A stretch of DNA of 43,292 bases from NCBI RefSeq assembly GCF_937884665.1, contig NZ_CAKZYF010000170.1:1-43292 (forward strand). Reading direction: 5' to 3'. A program made the position numbers and the translations under genes. The first letter of the stretch is position 1; the number at the start of each line of letters is the position of its first letter. This DNA is from an uncultured Allomuricauda sp. Its GTDB lineage: Bacteria > Bacteroidota > Bacteroidia > Flavobacteriales > Flavobacteriaceae. The notes under the pieces were generated by a model. That model ran no database searches and was not told the DNA's origin. It saw only the letters and a list, made by a program, of their open reading frames with translations. Positions 1 to 7,159 of the stretch are shown here, in pieces.

Positions 1-345
1 GGTGACTTCGGTATCGAGATTGGGGAACTCTTTGTTGACGGCAGATGCGACCTGCGCATCGGTGAGCTGTGTATCGTCATCTCCATCAGCGATATCAGCT
101 GGGATATTGGTGATATTGGCCCAATCAGGACTTATCTGGGCATTGTTCACTGAGAACTCGGTGCCCACTAAGTTAAGCCCTGTCCCTGCGGTATAGGTGG
201 TATCATCGTCCCCGTCCGCAAGGCCAGCGGGCACATCGGTAAGATCATTGAAGCTACCGGAGAAATCATCAGTGGAGTCGGTGTCCAAGTTGGCGGGCAC
301 ATCCGTCAAATCATTGAAACTACCGGAGAAATCGTCGGTCACGTC
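1..345 (-). repeat. Intragenic Asp-rich bead repeats
   Basis: Imperfect direct repeats lie inside the coding frame. The unit carrying DDFSGSFNDLTDVPA occurs twice around 228-345, with near-identical bases. The stretch 1-69 matches 3011-3079 of the paralogous gene at roughly 59 of 69 positions by eye. The repeats keep the reading frame. Confidence 0.7.
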
Positions 346-987
346 CGAGTCATAATTACTTAAATCAATATTCGTGGCATCTGGGTCGCCTGAGAGCGTT
401 ATTATCCCCGAATTAAAACCTAGATTCTGTATTTCATTTTGGTCATCTGAATCGGCATCATCCACATTTAAACCAAGGGTATTTCCATTAGTGATGGAAA
501 GGTTACCGGGGGTTCCATCTGTACTTAAGGTTTGACTGTCCGAACTATTGGTGTCGATTATGGTCAAAACACCCGATTCACTAGTATAAGAATAGGTGCC
601 ATCCAGATTGTCCACCAAGGTAGTTATCGTTTCAGGTGCGCCATTAAACACCAAATCATTGCCCTGTCCATCGGATAAGGTAATGGTGCCATCACCGTTA
701 TCGGTAAAGCTAAATCCCGAAGTGGTATCGTCGCATAAATTGATCCACTGCCCTCCATTGAAATAGTGTACGCAGGCTGTATCCACGTTGTAAACCAACG
801 CCCCATTGAGTGGGACAATATTTTGCATTTGTACTGAAGTGAGCCGTGTAAGTACAAGCGCTTTGTTAGTGCTCTCCAGCTCCAATATGGAAGTGGGATT
901 TATAAGGTTTGGATTATCGCCCACCTTTACTTGCGCGAATATAACTACAGGGAAAAGTAGGACAAATGTGAATAGTCTTTTCTTCAT
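1..987 (-). CDS. Secreted repeat protein, tail-fibre-like, C-terminus cut by window edge
   Basis: The frame is open from an ATG at 987 to base 1, so 329 residues are visible and the 3' end lies outside the window. The first 19 residues form a signal peptide ending in IFAQ, followed by a head (VKVGDNPNLINPTSILELE, then an ALVLTRLTS stretch and a YNVDTACVHYFNGGQW segment) that closely parallels the head of the 555-residue protein at 2330-3997. The second half consists of Asp-rich beads of the type DVTDDFSGSFNDLTDVPA and QLTDAQVASAVNKEFPNLDT. Such proteins are common in Flavobacteriaceae as secreted repeat or tail-fibre-like proteins; the function is unknown. It lies 174 bases downstream of the type B cargo gene on the same strand. 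It is probably a surface or extracellular structural protein, by inference. Confidence 0.8.
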   Translation of the reverse strand, partial: MKKRLFTFVLLFPVVIFAQVKVGDNPNLINPTSILELESTNKALVLTRLTSVQMQNIVPLNGALVYNVDTACVHYFNGGQWINLCDDTTSGFSFTDNGDGTITLSDGQGNDLVFNGAPETITTLVDNLDGTYSYTSESGVLTIIDTNSSDSQTLSTDGTPGNLSITNGNTLGLNVDDADSDDQNEIQNLGFNSGIITLSGDPDATNIDLSNYDSDVTDDFSGSFNDLTDVPANLDTDSTDDFSGSFNDLTDVPAGLADGDDDTTYTAGTGLNLVGTEFSVNNAQISPDWANITNIPADIADGDDDTQLTDAQVASAVNKEFPNLDTEVT

Positions 988-1161
988 TGTTCCGATAAGA
1001 TTGGTGGCTTTATAAAATTACTACAAAATTCGGGCTCTTCAACAGGGGATGAAAAGTATTGTTGTGTACGAATTAAATTGTGTGGTAAACGGAGGAAAAA
1101 ATTTCAATCATCTATGAATTAGATGATTACATCGATTTTTGGTATGAAAATTCTTTCAAGT

Positions 1162-2340
1162 CTAGCGCTCTAAATACAGAAAACCCTGATATTCCAGCTC
1201 TAAATCGTCCAAAGTTACCAGATAATAGTAAAAACCTTGAGGTAAGCCGATATCCTGACTGAGCACAAAGCTGCCCGTATTGGAAATACCGATGAATTCA
1301 TCCACGTAGTTAATTTTTTCATAGACCTTTTGTCCAAATCGATTGAAAATTTGCAGGCTGTTATTTGGCGATTCGGACATGCCCTCTATAATCAATGAAT
1401 CATTGACACCATCTGCATTTGGGCTTAAAAAATAATTTCCAAGGGTTGGATTGTTCACTGCAAAGGTATCCGTTGGCAGGGGTACTGTACCAAATGTGAT
1501 GGCTTCAAATTGACTGGGAACAAAAGCTTGGGATGTAACAAAACCGTTATTTAAATCGCCACTTTGAGCAGAATTTCCAATAATTATCCATTGATTGGCC
1601 TGTTTACTCCAACCTACTACGATGATACTTTCTGCCTCTGCATTGGGTATTGAGGCTAAGCTGCTGCGCACGTTCCAGCTAATTGTTACCGTGGCCTGGA
1701 CATCACTCTGTACCACCCAAAACTCTCTGCTGGACACCGTCCCAATACCTGGGACCTTTTCTTCGACATCAAAACTCTCGGCGAAGGATGCAGGATTCGA
1801 CGGATTTTCAAAGAAATAAGCACAAATGGCCAAATCGGTATTTCCTTGGGAGTTTAGCATCAAGGGCCTGAGCTGTTCTGTATCACCAACGGGAAACGAA
1901 AAAAAATTGCGGTCGGTCACTGCCGCATAACCCGTGACTTTGGAAGTATCGTTCTCCCCGGTAAAAAAACCAGTATTTTGAAAATTGAGAAAAATGGTCT
2001 GGTCATTTAAAGGAGTTCCTACGTCCCCGTCTATGAAATTGGTGTTGTTGAGAACGTTAATTGAATTTTCCAAAAACAAATTGTTGGTCAGCATTACCTC
2101 TATATCGGAAAAGGATGGCGGAATACTACCACGCACCTGCAGGGGCACATTTCCATAAAAGCCCGCCAGGCCTTGATTGCTTTCAAAAGGGACATCATTA
2201 ATGAAATCCGTGTGAAAACCAAGATTTCCGTTGGGATGGATGCGAAGGTTCCCACCATTGTAGAGCGCATTTTGAGCTCGGATAAAGCTGAATGGAACGA
2301 TAAACGTAATGAAGAAAAAGACGCTCTTGCTATTTCTCAT
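1162..2340 (-). CDS. Secreted protein with T9SS type B (gliding-associated) C-terminal domain
   Basis: This 392-residue protein has an N-terminal signal peptide ending near FIRAQ. Its last 90 or so residues (from about 300) begin NYFLSPNADGVNDSLIIEGM and contain LQIFNRFGQKVYEK and a QGFYYYLVTLDD segment. This is the gliding-motility-associated C-terminal domain (CHU_C family) that directs export by the type IX secretion system. The middle is beta-rich, carries no recognised catalytic motif and resembles other flavobacterial surface proteins. The start codon overlaps the end of the upstream repeat protein by 11 bases, so the two are probably co-transcribed and exported together. The cargo role is inferred from the sorting domain. 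No enzyme activity can be assigned. Confidence 0.87.
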   Translation of the reverse strand: MRNSKSVFFFITFIVPFSFIRAQNALYNGGNLRIHPNGNLGFHTDFINDVPFESNQGLAGFYGNVPLQVRGSIPPSFSDIEVMLTNNLFLENSINVLNNTNFIDGDVGTPLNDQTIFLNFQNTGFFTGENDTSKVTGYAAVTDRNFFSFPVGDTEQLRPLMLNSQGNTDLAICAYFFENPSNPASFAESFDVEEKVPGIGTVSSREFWVVQSDVQATVTISWNVRSSLASIPNAEAESIIVVGWSKQANQWIIIGNSAQSGDLNNGFVTSQAFVPSQFEAITFGTVPLPTDTFAVNNPTLGNYFLSPNADGVNDSLIIEGMSESPNNSLQIFNRFGQKVYEKINYVDEFIGISNTGSFVLSQDIGLPQGFYYYLVTLDDLELEYQGFLYLER

Positions 2341-3997
2341 CTTTCGTACGTAATAGATTCTGGATGATTCGAATCTCAGCTCTTAATGAATTCAACTCTT
2401 CCGTGAGCTCTTGGTTTTCCGATTTTAATTGGTCGATCTTTTTTTCCTGTTCAATGGTGTGTAAGAACAATTCTTCAATTTTTTCCAGGTGATTTAACGA
2501 AGAGGCTGTTAAACGGTATTCGTTTGAAGCTTTTATTTCGGAAGCCGACTTGATTCCTGGCAGGTGTTTGTGCTTTTTGACAAATTCTTCCACTTCTTTT
2601 AGACTCCTGAATCTGTATTTCGCATTTAGATCGGAGAAACCGTCGTAGTATTTTTCAAAAACGAAATCCGGAACATTCAAAACTATTCCATTGCTTATAA
2701 AATCACCAGTGGTACTGACATCGTTCGCACCAAAATTTGGATTTATTTTTGTACCGTTTATGGCAGCCGTAGCTGATATATCAGCATCTGTTATTGTACC
2801 ATCGGCTATTTTGGCGGAATTAACCGCACCGTTTGCGATTACTGTTGCACTGGTAGGTCCAGTAACGTCTCCTGCCAAATTGTTGACGGAAAAAGCGGTT
2901 CCTGTTAAGGTAAGTCCCGCCCCTGCCGTGTAGGTAGTATTGTCGTCAACATCGTCAGCGAATCCGGCAGGTACATTGGCAAGGTCGTTCCAGTCCCCAC
3001 TGAAATCATCGGTCACGTCCGTGTCGAGATTGGGGAACTCGTTGTTGACCGCCGTAGCGACCTGTGCATCGGTGAGCTGGCTGTCATTGTCGATATCGTC
3101 AGCAAATCCAGCAGGAACATTGTTCAACGAGGCCCACTCGCCATCAAAGTCATCCGTTACATCGGTGTCATAATTACTCAAATCAATTGTGGTGGGAGTG
3201 GGGTCATTGGAAAGCGTGATTACTCCCGTAGTGAAATCTAAATCCTGGATTTCATTTGTATCGTCCTTATCCAAATCCGCCAAATCTGAATTGGCCAGCT
3301 CGGCATCTGTGGCGAAGGTAACATCCAAGTCCTGGGAAAGGATGCCACCGCCATCTTCAACCTCAAGAACTGTATTGTTCAGGGTAACCCCAATATTATA
3401 TTCGTTTCCCACAACGCCATCCACTTCGGTTATGGTCAATGCGGAATCTTGAATGAGTACCCAGTCCGTTCCGTTCCATTGTAATAACTCTCCGGTAACA
3501 ACGCCATCTGCCAGCTTGTCTAAAGTAACCGAATCATTCGCCAATTGGAGACTGCCTATGGAGTTTGGTTGTATGTGCAAATCTCCATTGACGGTCGATG
3601 GAATAATATTTTCAATTCCGTTGATCATGCCCACCTCAAAATTGAAATTGCTCGTGGTAGGGTCTTCGGTGATTTCAATGGTTGGATTGGAATTAATAAT
3701 CGCATCCGCAGTAAAGGTTTGCTCGTCTGGACGGTCACAAGGATTTATCCATTCTGTCCCTGTATAAAAATGTAAACATTGGGTATCCGTATTGTAAACC
3801 ACGGCGCCTCGCAAGGGGGTTATGCCAAGCATTTGTGCGTTGGTCACCCTAGTGATCACTAAAACCCTTGTGCTACTTTCCAGTTCCAAAACAGATGAGG
3901 CATCCAGGTTTTGGGGGTTTTCCCCAATTTTAATCTGACCGTAAAGGGACGTCCCAAGAAATAGGCTCAGGACCAAAGGCAGAAAAATGTTTCTCAC
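2330..3997 (-). CDS. Secreted tail-fibre-like repeat protein with C-terminal S74-like/coiled-coil end
   Basis: The 555-residue protein opens with a signal peptide (GTSLYGQIKIGENPQ) and a conserved head to about residue 90. A long low-complexity middle follows, with beads such as DVTDDFDGEWASLNNVPAGF and QLTDAQVATAVNNEFPNLDT (about 250-370) and a GDVTGPTSATVIANGAVNSA segment. From about residue 440 it has the KYRFRSLKEVEEFVKKHKHL element typical of tail-fibre-domain proteins of Bacteroidota, then a coiled coil to the end. Phage tail fibres have comparable C-terminal ends that drive trimer formation, but no phage genes lie nearby, so this is best read as a cell-surface or secreted fibre. It overlaps the T9SS cargo gene by 11 bases and is paralogous to the gene at 1-987. 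Confidence 0.83.
   Translation of the reverse strand: MRNIFLPLVLSLFLGTSLYGQIKIGENPQNLDASSVLELESSTRVLVITRVTNAQMLGITPLRGAVVYNTDTQCLHFYTGTEWINPCDRPDEQTFTADAIINSNPTIEITEDPTTSNFNFEVGMINGIENIIPSTVNGDLHIQPNSIGSLQLANDSVTLDKLADGVVTGELLQWNGTDWVLIQDSALTITEVDGVVGNEYNIGVTLNNTVLEVEDGGGILSQDLDVTFATDAELANSDLADLDKDDTNEIQDLDFTTGVITLSNDPTPTTIDLSNYDTDVTDDFDGEWASLNNVPAGFADDIDNDSQLTDAQVATAVNNEFPNLDTDVTDDFSGDWNDLANVPAGFADDVDDNTTYTAGAGLTLTGTAFSVNNLAGDVTGPTSATVIANGAVNSAKIADGTITDADISATAAINGTKINPNFGANDVSTTGDFISNGIVLNVPDFVFEKYYDGFSDLNAKYRFRSLKEVEEFVKKHKHLPGIKSASEIKASNEYRLTASSLNHLEKIEELFLHTIEQEKKIDQLKSENQELTEELNSLRAEIRIIQNLLRTKDEK
2925..3175 (-). repeat. Intragenic bead repeats, paralogous to those at 1-345
   Basis: Two bead units (NVPAGFADD followed by an Asp/Asn run, each preceded by DVTDDFxGxW) lie in tandem inside the coding frame. 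One unit is also close in base sequence to the neighbouring paralogue, which could allow recombination between the two genes. Confidence 0.65.
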
Positions 3998-4012
3998 AGT
4001 AACAAAATTTGA

Positions 4013-4031
4013 GGTTTACCTATTGTAAACC
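4013..4031. promoter_or_regulatory. Perfect 7-bp hairpin in leader of the repeat-protein operon
   Basis: GGTTTAC and GTAAACC flank a 5-base loop. The hairpin ends 15 bases before the start codon at 3997 and lies downstream of the putative -7 box, so it would fall within the mRNA leader or act as an operator. Confidence 0.45.
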
Positions 4032-4032
4032 G

Positions 4033-4040
4033 CAAAACTA
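4033..4040 (-). promoter_or_regulatory. Putative -7 box, repeat-protein operon
   Basis: On the minus strand this reads TAGTTTTG, an exact match to the Bacteroidota consensus TANNTTTG, about 36 bases upstream of the ATG at 3997. No clear -33 TTG was found at the usual distance. Confidence 0.45.
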
Positions 4041-4211
4041 ATTTTCTCCTAGGACTATTCTAATTATTACCGTTAAAATGTATGGGTTCGAAGTTGAATG
4101 AACTTTCGGTGGAGAGGCTCTTTTTTTAACGAATTAACAAAAGTTTAGAACACTTTTATTTTTTTTGTGCTACCCTTAAGCGTTCTTTAAGGAAAGCTAA
4201 ATCCCCGTTTT

Positions 4212-4952
4212 ATGAGAAAAACAATCCTATTCTTTTTGAGTCTTTTTTTCTTTGTTTTGGCCTTTGGCCAAGAGGATAGGCAGCTTTTACGTGGCAAGGT
4301 CCTGTATCGCGGGAGTAATGTTCCCAACGAGAATGTCATAAACGCTACGGCGGAAACCGCTACGATTACTACGGATGAAGGGGAATTTTTGATTGGAGTG
4401 AAAGAGGGGGACCAACTGGTGTTTACGGCAGTAAATTATCAACTGGAAGTCATTACAATAACCCAAGATATCTTAAAAAATAACCGCTTGGTGGTGGAAG
4501 TCACGGAAAAAGTTACCGAGCTGGAGGGCGTAGTGGTAAGTCCAGAAAACCAAGAGAAGTTTTTAGAGGTCAAGAATGAGGATTTCAAGGGTTTTGAATA
4601 CGAAATCGATAGGGGCACTGAAGTAGAGAATGTTGCAGAATCCCAAAACGTGCGGGGCATGCGTGATGGTCTGAACTTCGTCAACATTTTTAAGGCCATG
4701 GTCAAATCCAGGGATGCAGACAATGAAGAAAGGGCGCCCTTAAAAGTCAGTGATGTGTTACGACAGGTATATGATGACGAGTTCTTCGTGGTAGATTTGA
4801 AATTGCCCCAAAACCAAATAAATGCCTTCTTGCTATATTGCGATGACAAAGTACCTTCCCAAACACTTCTTCGGAAGGAAAATGAGTTCCAATTGATTGA
4901 TTTTTTGGTTTCCCAAAGCAAAACGTATCTGGCGGAATTGAATGAAAAGTAA
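4212..4952 (+). CDS. Secreted carboxypeptidase-regulatory-like domain protein, copy 1
   Basis: The 246-residue protein has a signal peptide ending FGQ at about residue 20. A carboxypeptidase-regulatory-like beta-sandwich (CarboxypepD_reg-like family) follows at about 23-95, with RGKVLYRGSNVPNENVINAT and TTDEGEFLIGVKEGD. The C-terminal part is charged and ends in a predicted helical segment (NQINAFLLYCDDK, then QLIDFLVSQSKTY). It lacks the TonB-dependent plug and barrel that often follow this domain in Bacteroidota. It is first of three tandem paralogues and overlaps the next by 11 bases. In the family the domain is a structural or binding module of periplasmic or secreted proteins; the specific role here is unknown. 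Confidence 0.85.
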   Translation: MRKTILFFLSLFFFVLAFGQEDRQLLRGKVLYRGSNVPNENVINATAETATITTDEGEFLIGVKEGDQLVFTAVNYQLEVITITQDILKNNRLVVEVTEKVTELEGVVVSPENQEKFLEVKNEDFKGFEYEIDRGTEVENVAESQNVRGMRDGLNFVNIFKAMVKSRDADNEERAPLKVSDVLRQVYDDEFFVVDLKLPQNQINAFLLYCDDKVPSQTLLRKENEFQLIDFLVSQSKTYLAELNEK

Positions 4953-5736
4953 ATTCATCTTCGCTGGCCTGGTAATTCTATGGTGTTGGTATACCGTGGG
5001 CCAGGAAAGTAGAGTATTGCAGGGAAGGGTAGAGGCCCAGGGAAAAGATGTTGTAGGCGTAGTGGTTCAAAACATAAGTGCTAAAAACGCCGTGATTACA
5101 GATTTATCTGGTCAATTTGCCATTCGAGTAAGAAAAGGGGACACCTTGGTATTTTCTGCAGTTCAGTTCAAACGAAAGACCTTGCCCATTACCCCTTCTG
5201 TCTATGAAACCGCTTTTGTACGGATTCCGCTGGAGGAGTTTATAAATGAACTGGAAGAGGTTGTGGTCCAACCCTATAATCTTTCTGGAAATTTAGATGA
5301 AGATTTAGGCGGATTACAGCTGGAAAAAGACGTTAGTGCCGAGGCGTTGGGACTGCCCAACGCGGGAGTACGAATAAAAACACAAAGTGAACGAAAACTG
5401 CAGCAAGCCGCAGGGCCCAAGTTTAATGTAGGCATGATTTTGAGCCCTCCTCTGGATCCCATTATAAATGCTATAACGGGACGTACCAAAATGCTCAAAA
5501 ATAGGGTCAAAGTTGACAATACCTATGCACGGACCCAGCGTGTACAGGATTTTTATACGGATTCACTTTTCGTCAGCACTTTCAAAATTCCAAAAGAGAA
5601 AATAGATGACTTCATGTATTACTGCGAAGTGGACCAAAATTTTCAAGAAGTAGTAGATTCCAGGGACAAACTGCGTCTACTTGATTTTATGATTACGAAG
5701 AGCAGGGCTTACAGGAACGATAATAACCTTGAATGA
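4942..5736 (+). CDS. Secreted carboxypeptidase-regulatory-like domain protein, copy 2
   Basis: The 264 residues follow the same plan as the preceding gene: signal peptide ending VGQ, a beta-sandwich beginning LQGRVEAQGKDVVGVVVQNI with TDLSGQFAIRVRKGDTLVFS, and a linker with LGLPNAGVRIKTQSERKL. A C-terminal helical block carries IDDFMYYCEV and LLDFMITKSRAYRNDNN. Copies 2 and 3 are closer to one another than to copy 1: both share LEEVVVQPYNLSG-like, LGLPNAGVRI and SGRTKxLKNRV-like blocks. Overlaps are 11 bases upstream and 4 bases (ATGA) downstream, which suggests translational coupling. Confidence 0.85.
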   Translation: MKSKFIFAGLVILWCWYTVGQESRVLQGRVEAQGKDVVGVVVQNISAKNAVITDLSGQFAIRVRKGDTLVFSAVQFKRKTLPITPSVYETAFVRIPLEEFINELEEVVVQPYNLSGNLDEDLGGLQLEKDVSAEALGLPNAGVRIKTQSERKLQQAAGPKFNVGMILSPPLDPIINAITGRTKMLKNRVKVDNTYARTQRVQDFYTDSLFVSTFKIPKEKIDDFMYYCEVDQNFQEVVDSRDKLRLLDFMITKSRAYRNDNNLE

Positions 5737-6545
5737 GTTTACCCATTAAAGGACAATATCTTTTTCTTGTTTGTCTGCTTTTTCTTGGCCATATCTTACT
5801 TGCCCAAAAGGAAAAACTACTTCAGGGTAAGATAGTATCGCAAAACACAGATTTGCAGGGAGTTACAATTCAAGTGCGAAGCACAAAAAAAGGCACCATC
5901 ACCCAAGAAGATGGAAGTTTTTCAATTTTCGTTAGTATCGGGGATACACTCTTGTTTTCTGCGGTTCAATTCAAAAGAAAAGTAGTTCCTGTGACCGAAT
6001 TGCTGTTCAATTCGAGTTCAATAGTCGTGGAGATGGAGGAATTCGTGAATCAATTAAAAGAGGTAATCGTTCAGCCTTATGGCCTTTCAGGTTCATTAAG
6101 TGAAGATATGGTTAGGCTGCCGGTACAAAAAGATGTGAATGCCCAAAAACTGGGTTTGCCCAATGCCGGGGTACGAATCATTTCACAAAGTGAGAATAAG
6201 TTGAACGACGCAGATCATGGAAAATATCTGTACATTACTCCACTAGGATTAGGAATTAACGTAAATAAAATTCTCAATCGATTGAGCGGTCGCACGAAAA
6301 TATTGAAAAATAGGGTCAGATTGGATGCGGAATATATGGCAATACAGGAGATGGAAAATAAGTACATGGATTCCGTTCTGATAGCCCATCTGAAAATTCC
6401 CCTGCACCGATTTCATGATTTCTTTTATTTCTGTCAAATGGACGAAGTGTTTCAGCAGGTAAAGCAAAACCCAGATGCATTGATGTTTATGGAGTATTTG
6501 TCAGAGAAGAGTAAAATTTACCGAAAGAACAATAATTTGGACTAG
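5733..6545 (+). CDS. Secreted carboxypeptidase-regulatory-like domain protein, copy 3
   Basis: The 270 residues have a signal peptide ending LLAQ, a beta-sandwich with LQGKIVSQNTDLQGVTIQV and TQEDGSFSIFVSIGDTLLFS, a middle block LGLPNAGVRIISQSENKL, and a C-terminal block with FHDFFYFCQMDEVFQQV. The start ATG overlaps the stop of copy 2 by 4 bases. The C-terminal aromatic-Cys motif (YYC or YFC) is conserved in all three copies and is probably structural. The function is unknown. The consistent neighbours suggest that the three act as a set, possibly with the downstream DUF6702 protein and M1 peptidase. Confidence 0.85.
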   Translation: MSLPIKGQYLFLVCLLFLGHILLAQKEKLLQGKIVSQNTDLQGVTIQVRSTKKGTITQEDGSFSIFVSIGDTLLFSAVQFKRKVVPVTELLFNSSSIVVEMEEFVNQLKEVIVQPYGLSGSLSEDMVRLPVQKDVNAQKLGLPNAGVRIISQSENKLNDADHGKYLYITPLGLGINVNKILNRLSGRTKILKNRVRLDAEYMAIQEMENKYMDSVLIAHLKIPLHRFHDFFYFCQMDEVFQQVKQNPDALMFMEYLSEKSKIYRKNNNLD

Positions 6546-6584
6546 TTTTGGTACAAGGAAGGGAATTTCAAGTAACAGCGGGAA

Positions 6585-7097
6585 ATGAATGTAAGAATTA
6601 AATATGCTTTAATGGCAGTTGCGCTTTTAGCGCTGATGTCTTTTGTCACGTTTCATAAGTTTTACGTAAGTGTGACCCATGTCAACTATTCGGAGAAAGA
6701 TACTGCCTTTCAAATCACAAGTCGAATCTTTATTGACGACCTTGAAGCCGTACTGTTGGAGCGATATGGAATAACTTCCAATTTAAACACTGCCAAAGAA
6801 TCCAAGCTGACAGAGGAATATATTGGTAAATACTTCAATACTAAGTTCGTGATTGAAATCAATGGTAAAAAAGCAGCGTATAAGTTTTTGGGCAAGCGCT
6901 ATGAAAACGATGTGGTCATGTGTTTTTTGGAACTGCCCAATATCAAACTTTCGGATACCAAATCAATTTCTGTACAAAACGAAATCCTCACGGACCTTTT
7001 TGATGAGCAGCAGAACATTGTCCATTTTAAGTGGAAAGGAAAAAAGAAAAGTTTTGTCCTGATCAAGCAGAATAATAAAGGAATGTTAAACTTGTAA
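6585..7097 (+). CDS. DUF6702 family protein
   Basis: The 170-residue protein has an N-terminal hydrophobic segment (residues 5-23) that is a signal peptide or membrane anchor. It is followed by the family hallmarks HKFYVSVTHVNYSEKDTAFQ and ITSRIFIDDLEAVLLERYG, which I recognise as DUF6702, an uncharacterised family of Bacteroidota. It is probably periplasmic. The gene follows copy 3 by 39 bases and precedes the M1 peptidase by 62 bases to the chosen start, all on one strand. Its function is unknown, and its constant neighbourhood with an M1 peptidase is the main clue. Confidence 0.8.
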   Translation: MNVRIKYALMAVALLALMSFVTFHKFYVSVTHVNYSEKDTAFQITSRIFIDDLEAVLLERYGITSNLNTAKESKLTEEYIGKYFNTKFVIEINGKKAAYKFLGKRYENDVVMCFLELPNIKLSDTKSISVQNEILTDLFDEQQNIVHFKWKGKKKSFVLIKQNNKGMLNL

Positions 7098-7159
7098 GCC
7101 GCTTTTAAGAATTGGTCAAAAAAAAGTTATTTTTCAACGTTAAAAAAATCAAAGAAAAG

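Noticed and set aside
1..345. CRISPR-like periodicity
   Set aside because: The repeats are in coding frame, imperfect and of unequal spacing, with no unique spacers; they are protein beads.
2330..3997. Prophage tail fibre
   Set aside because: No other phage gene is nearby, the protein has a signal peptide and a T9SS cargo neighbour, and its paralogue lies alongside.
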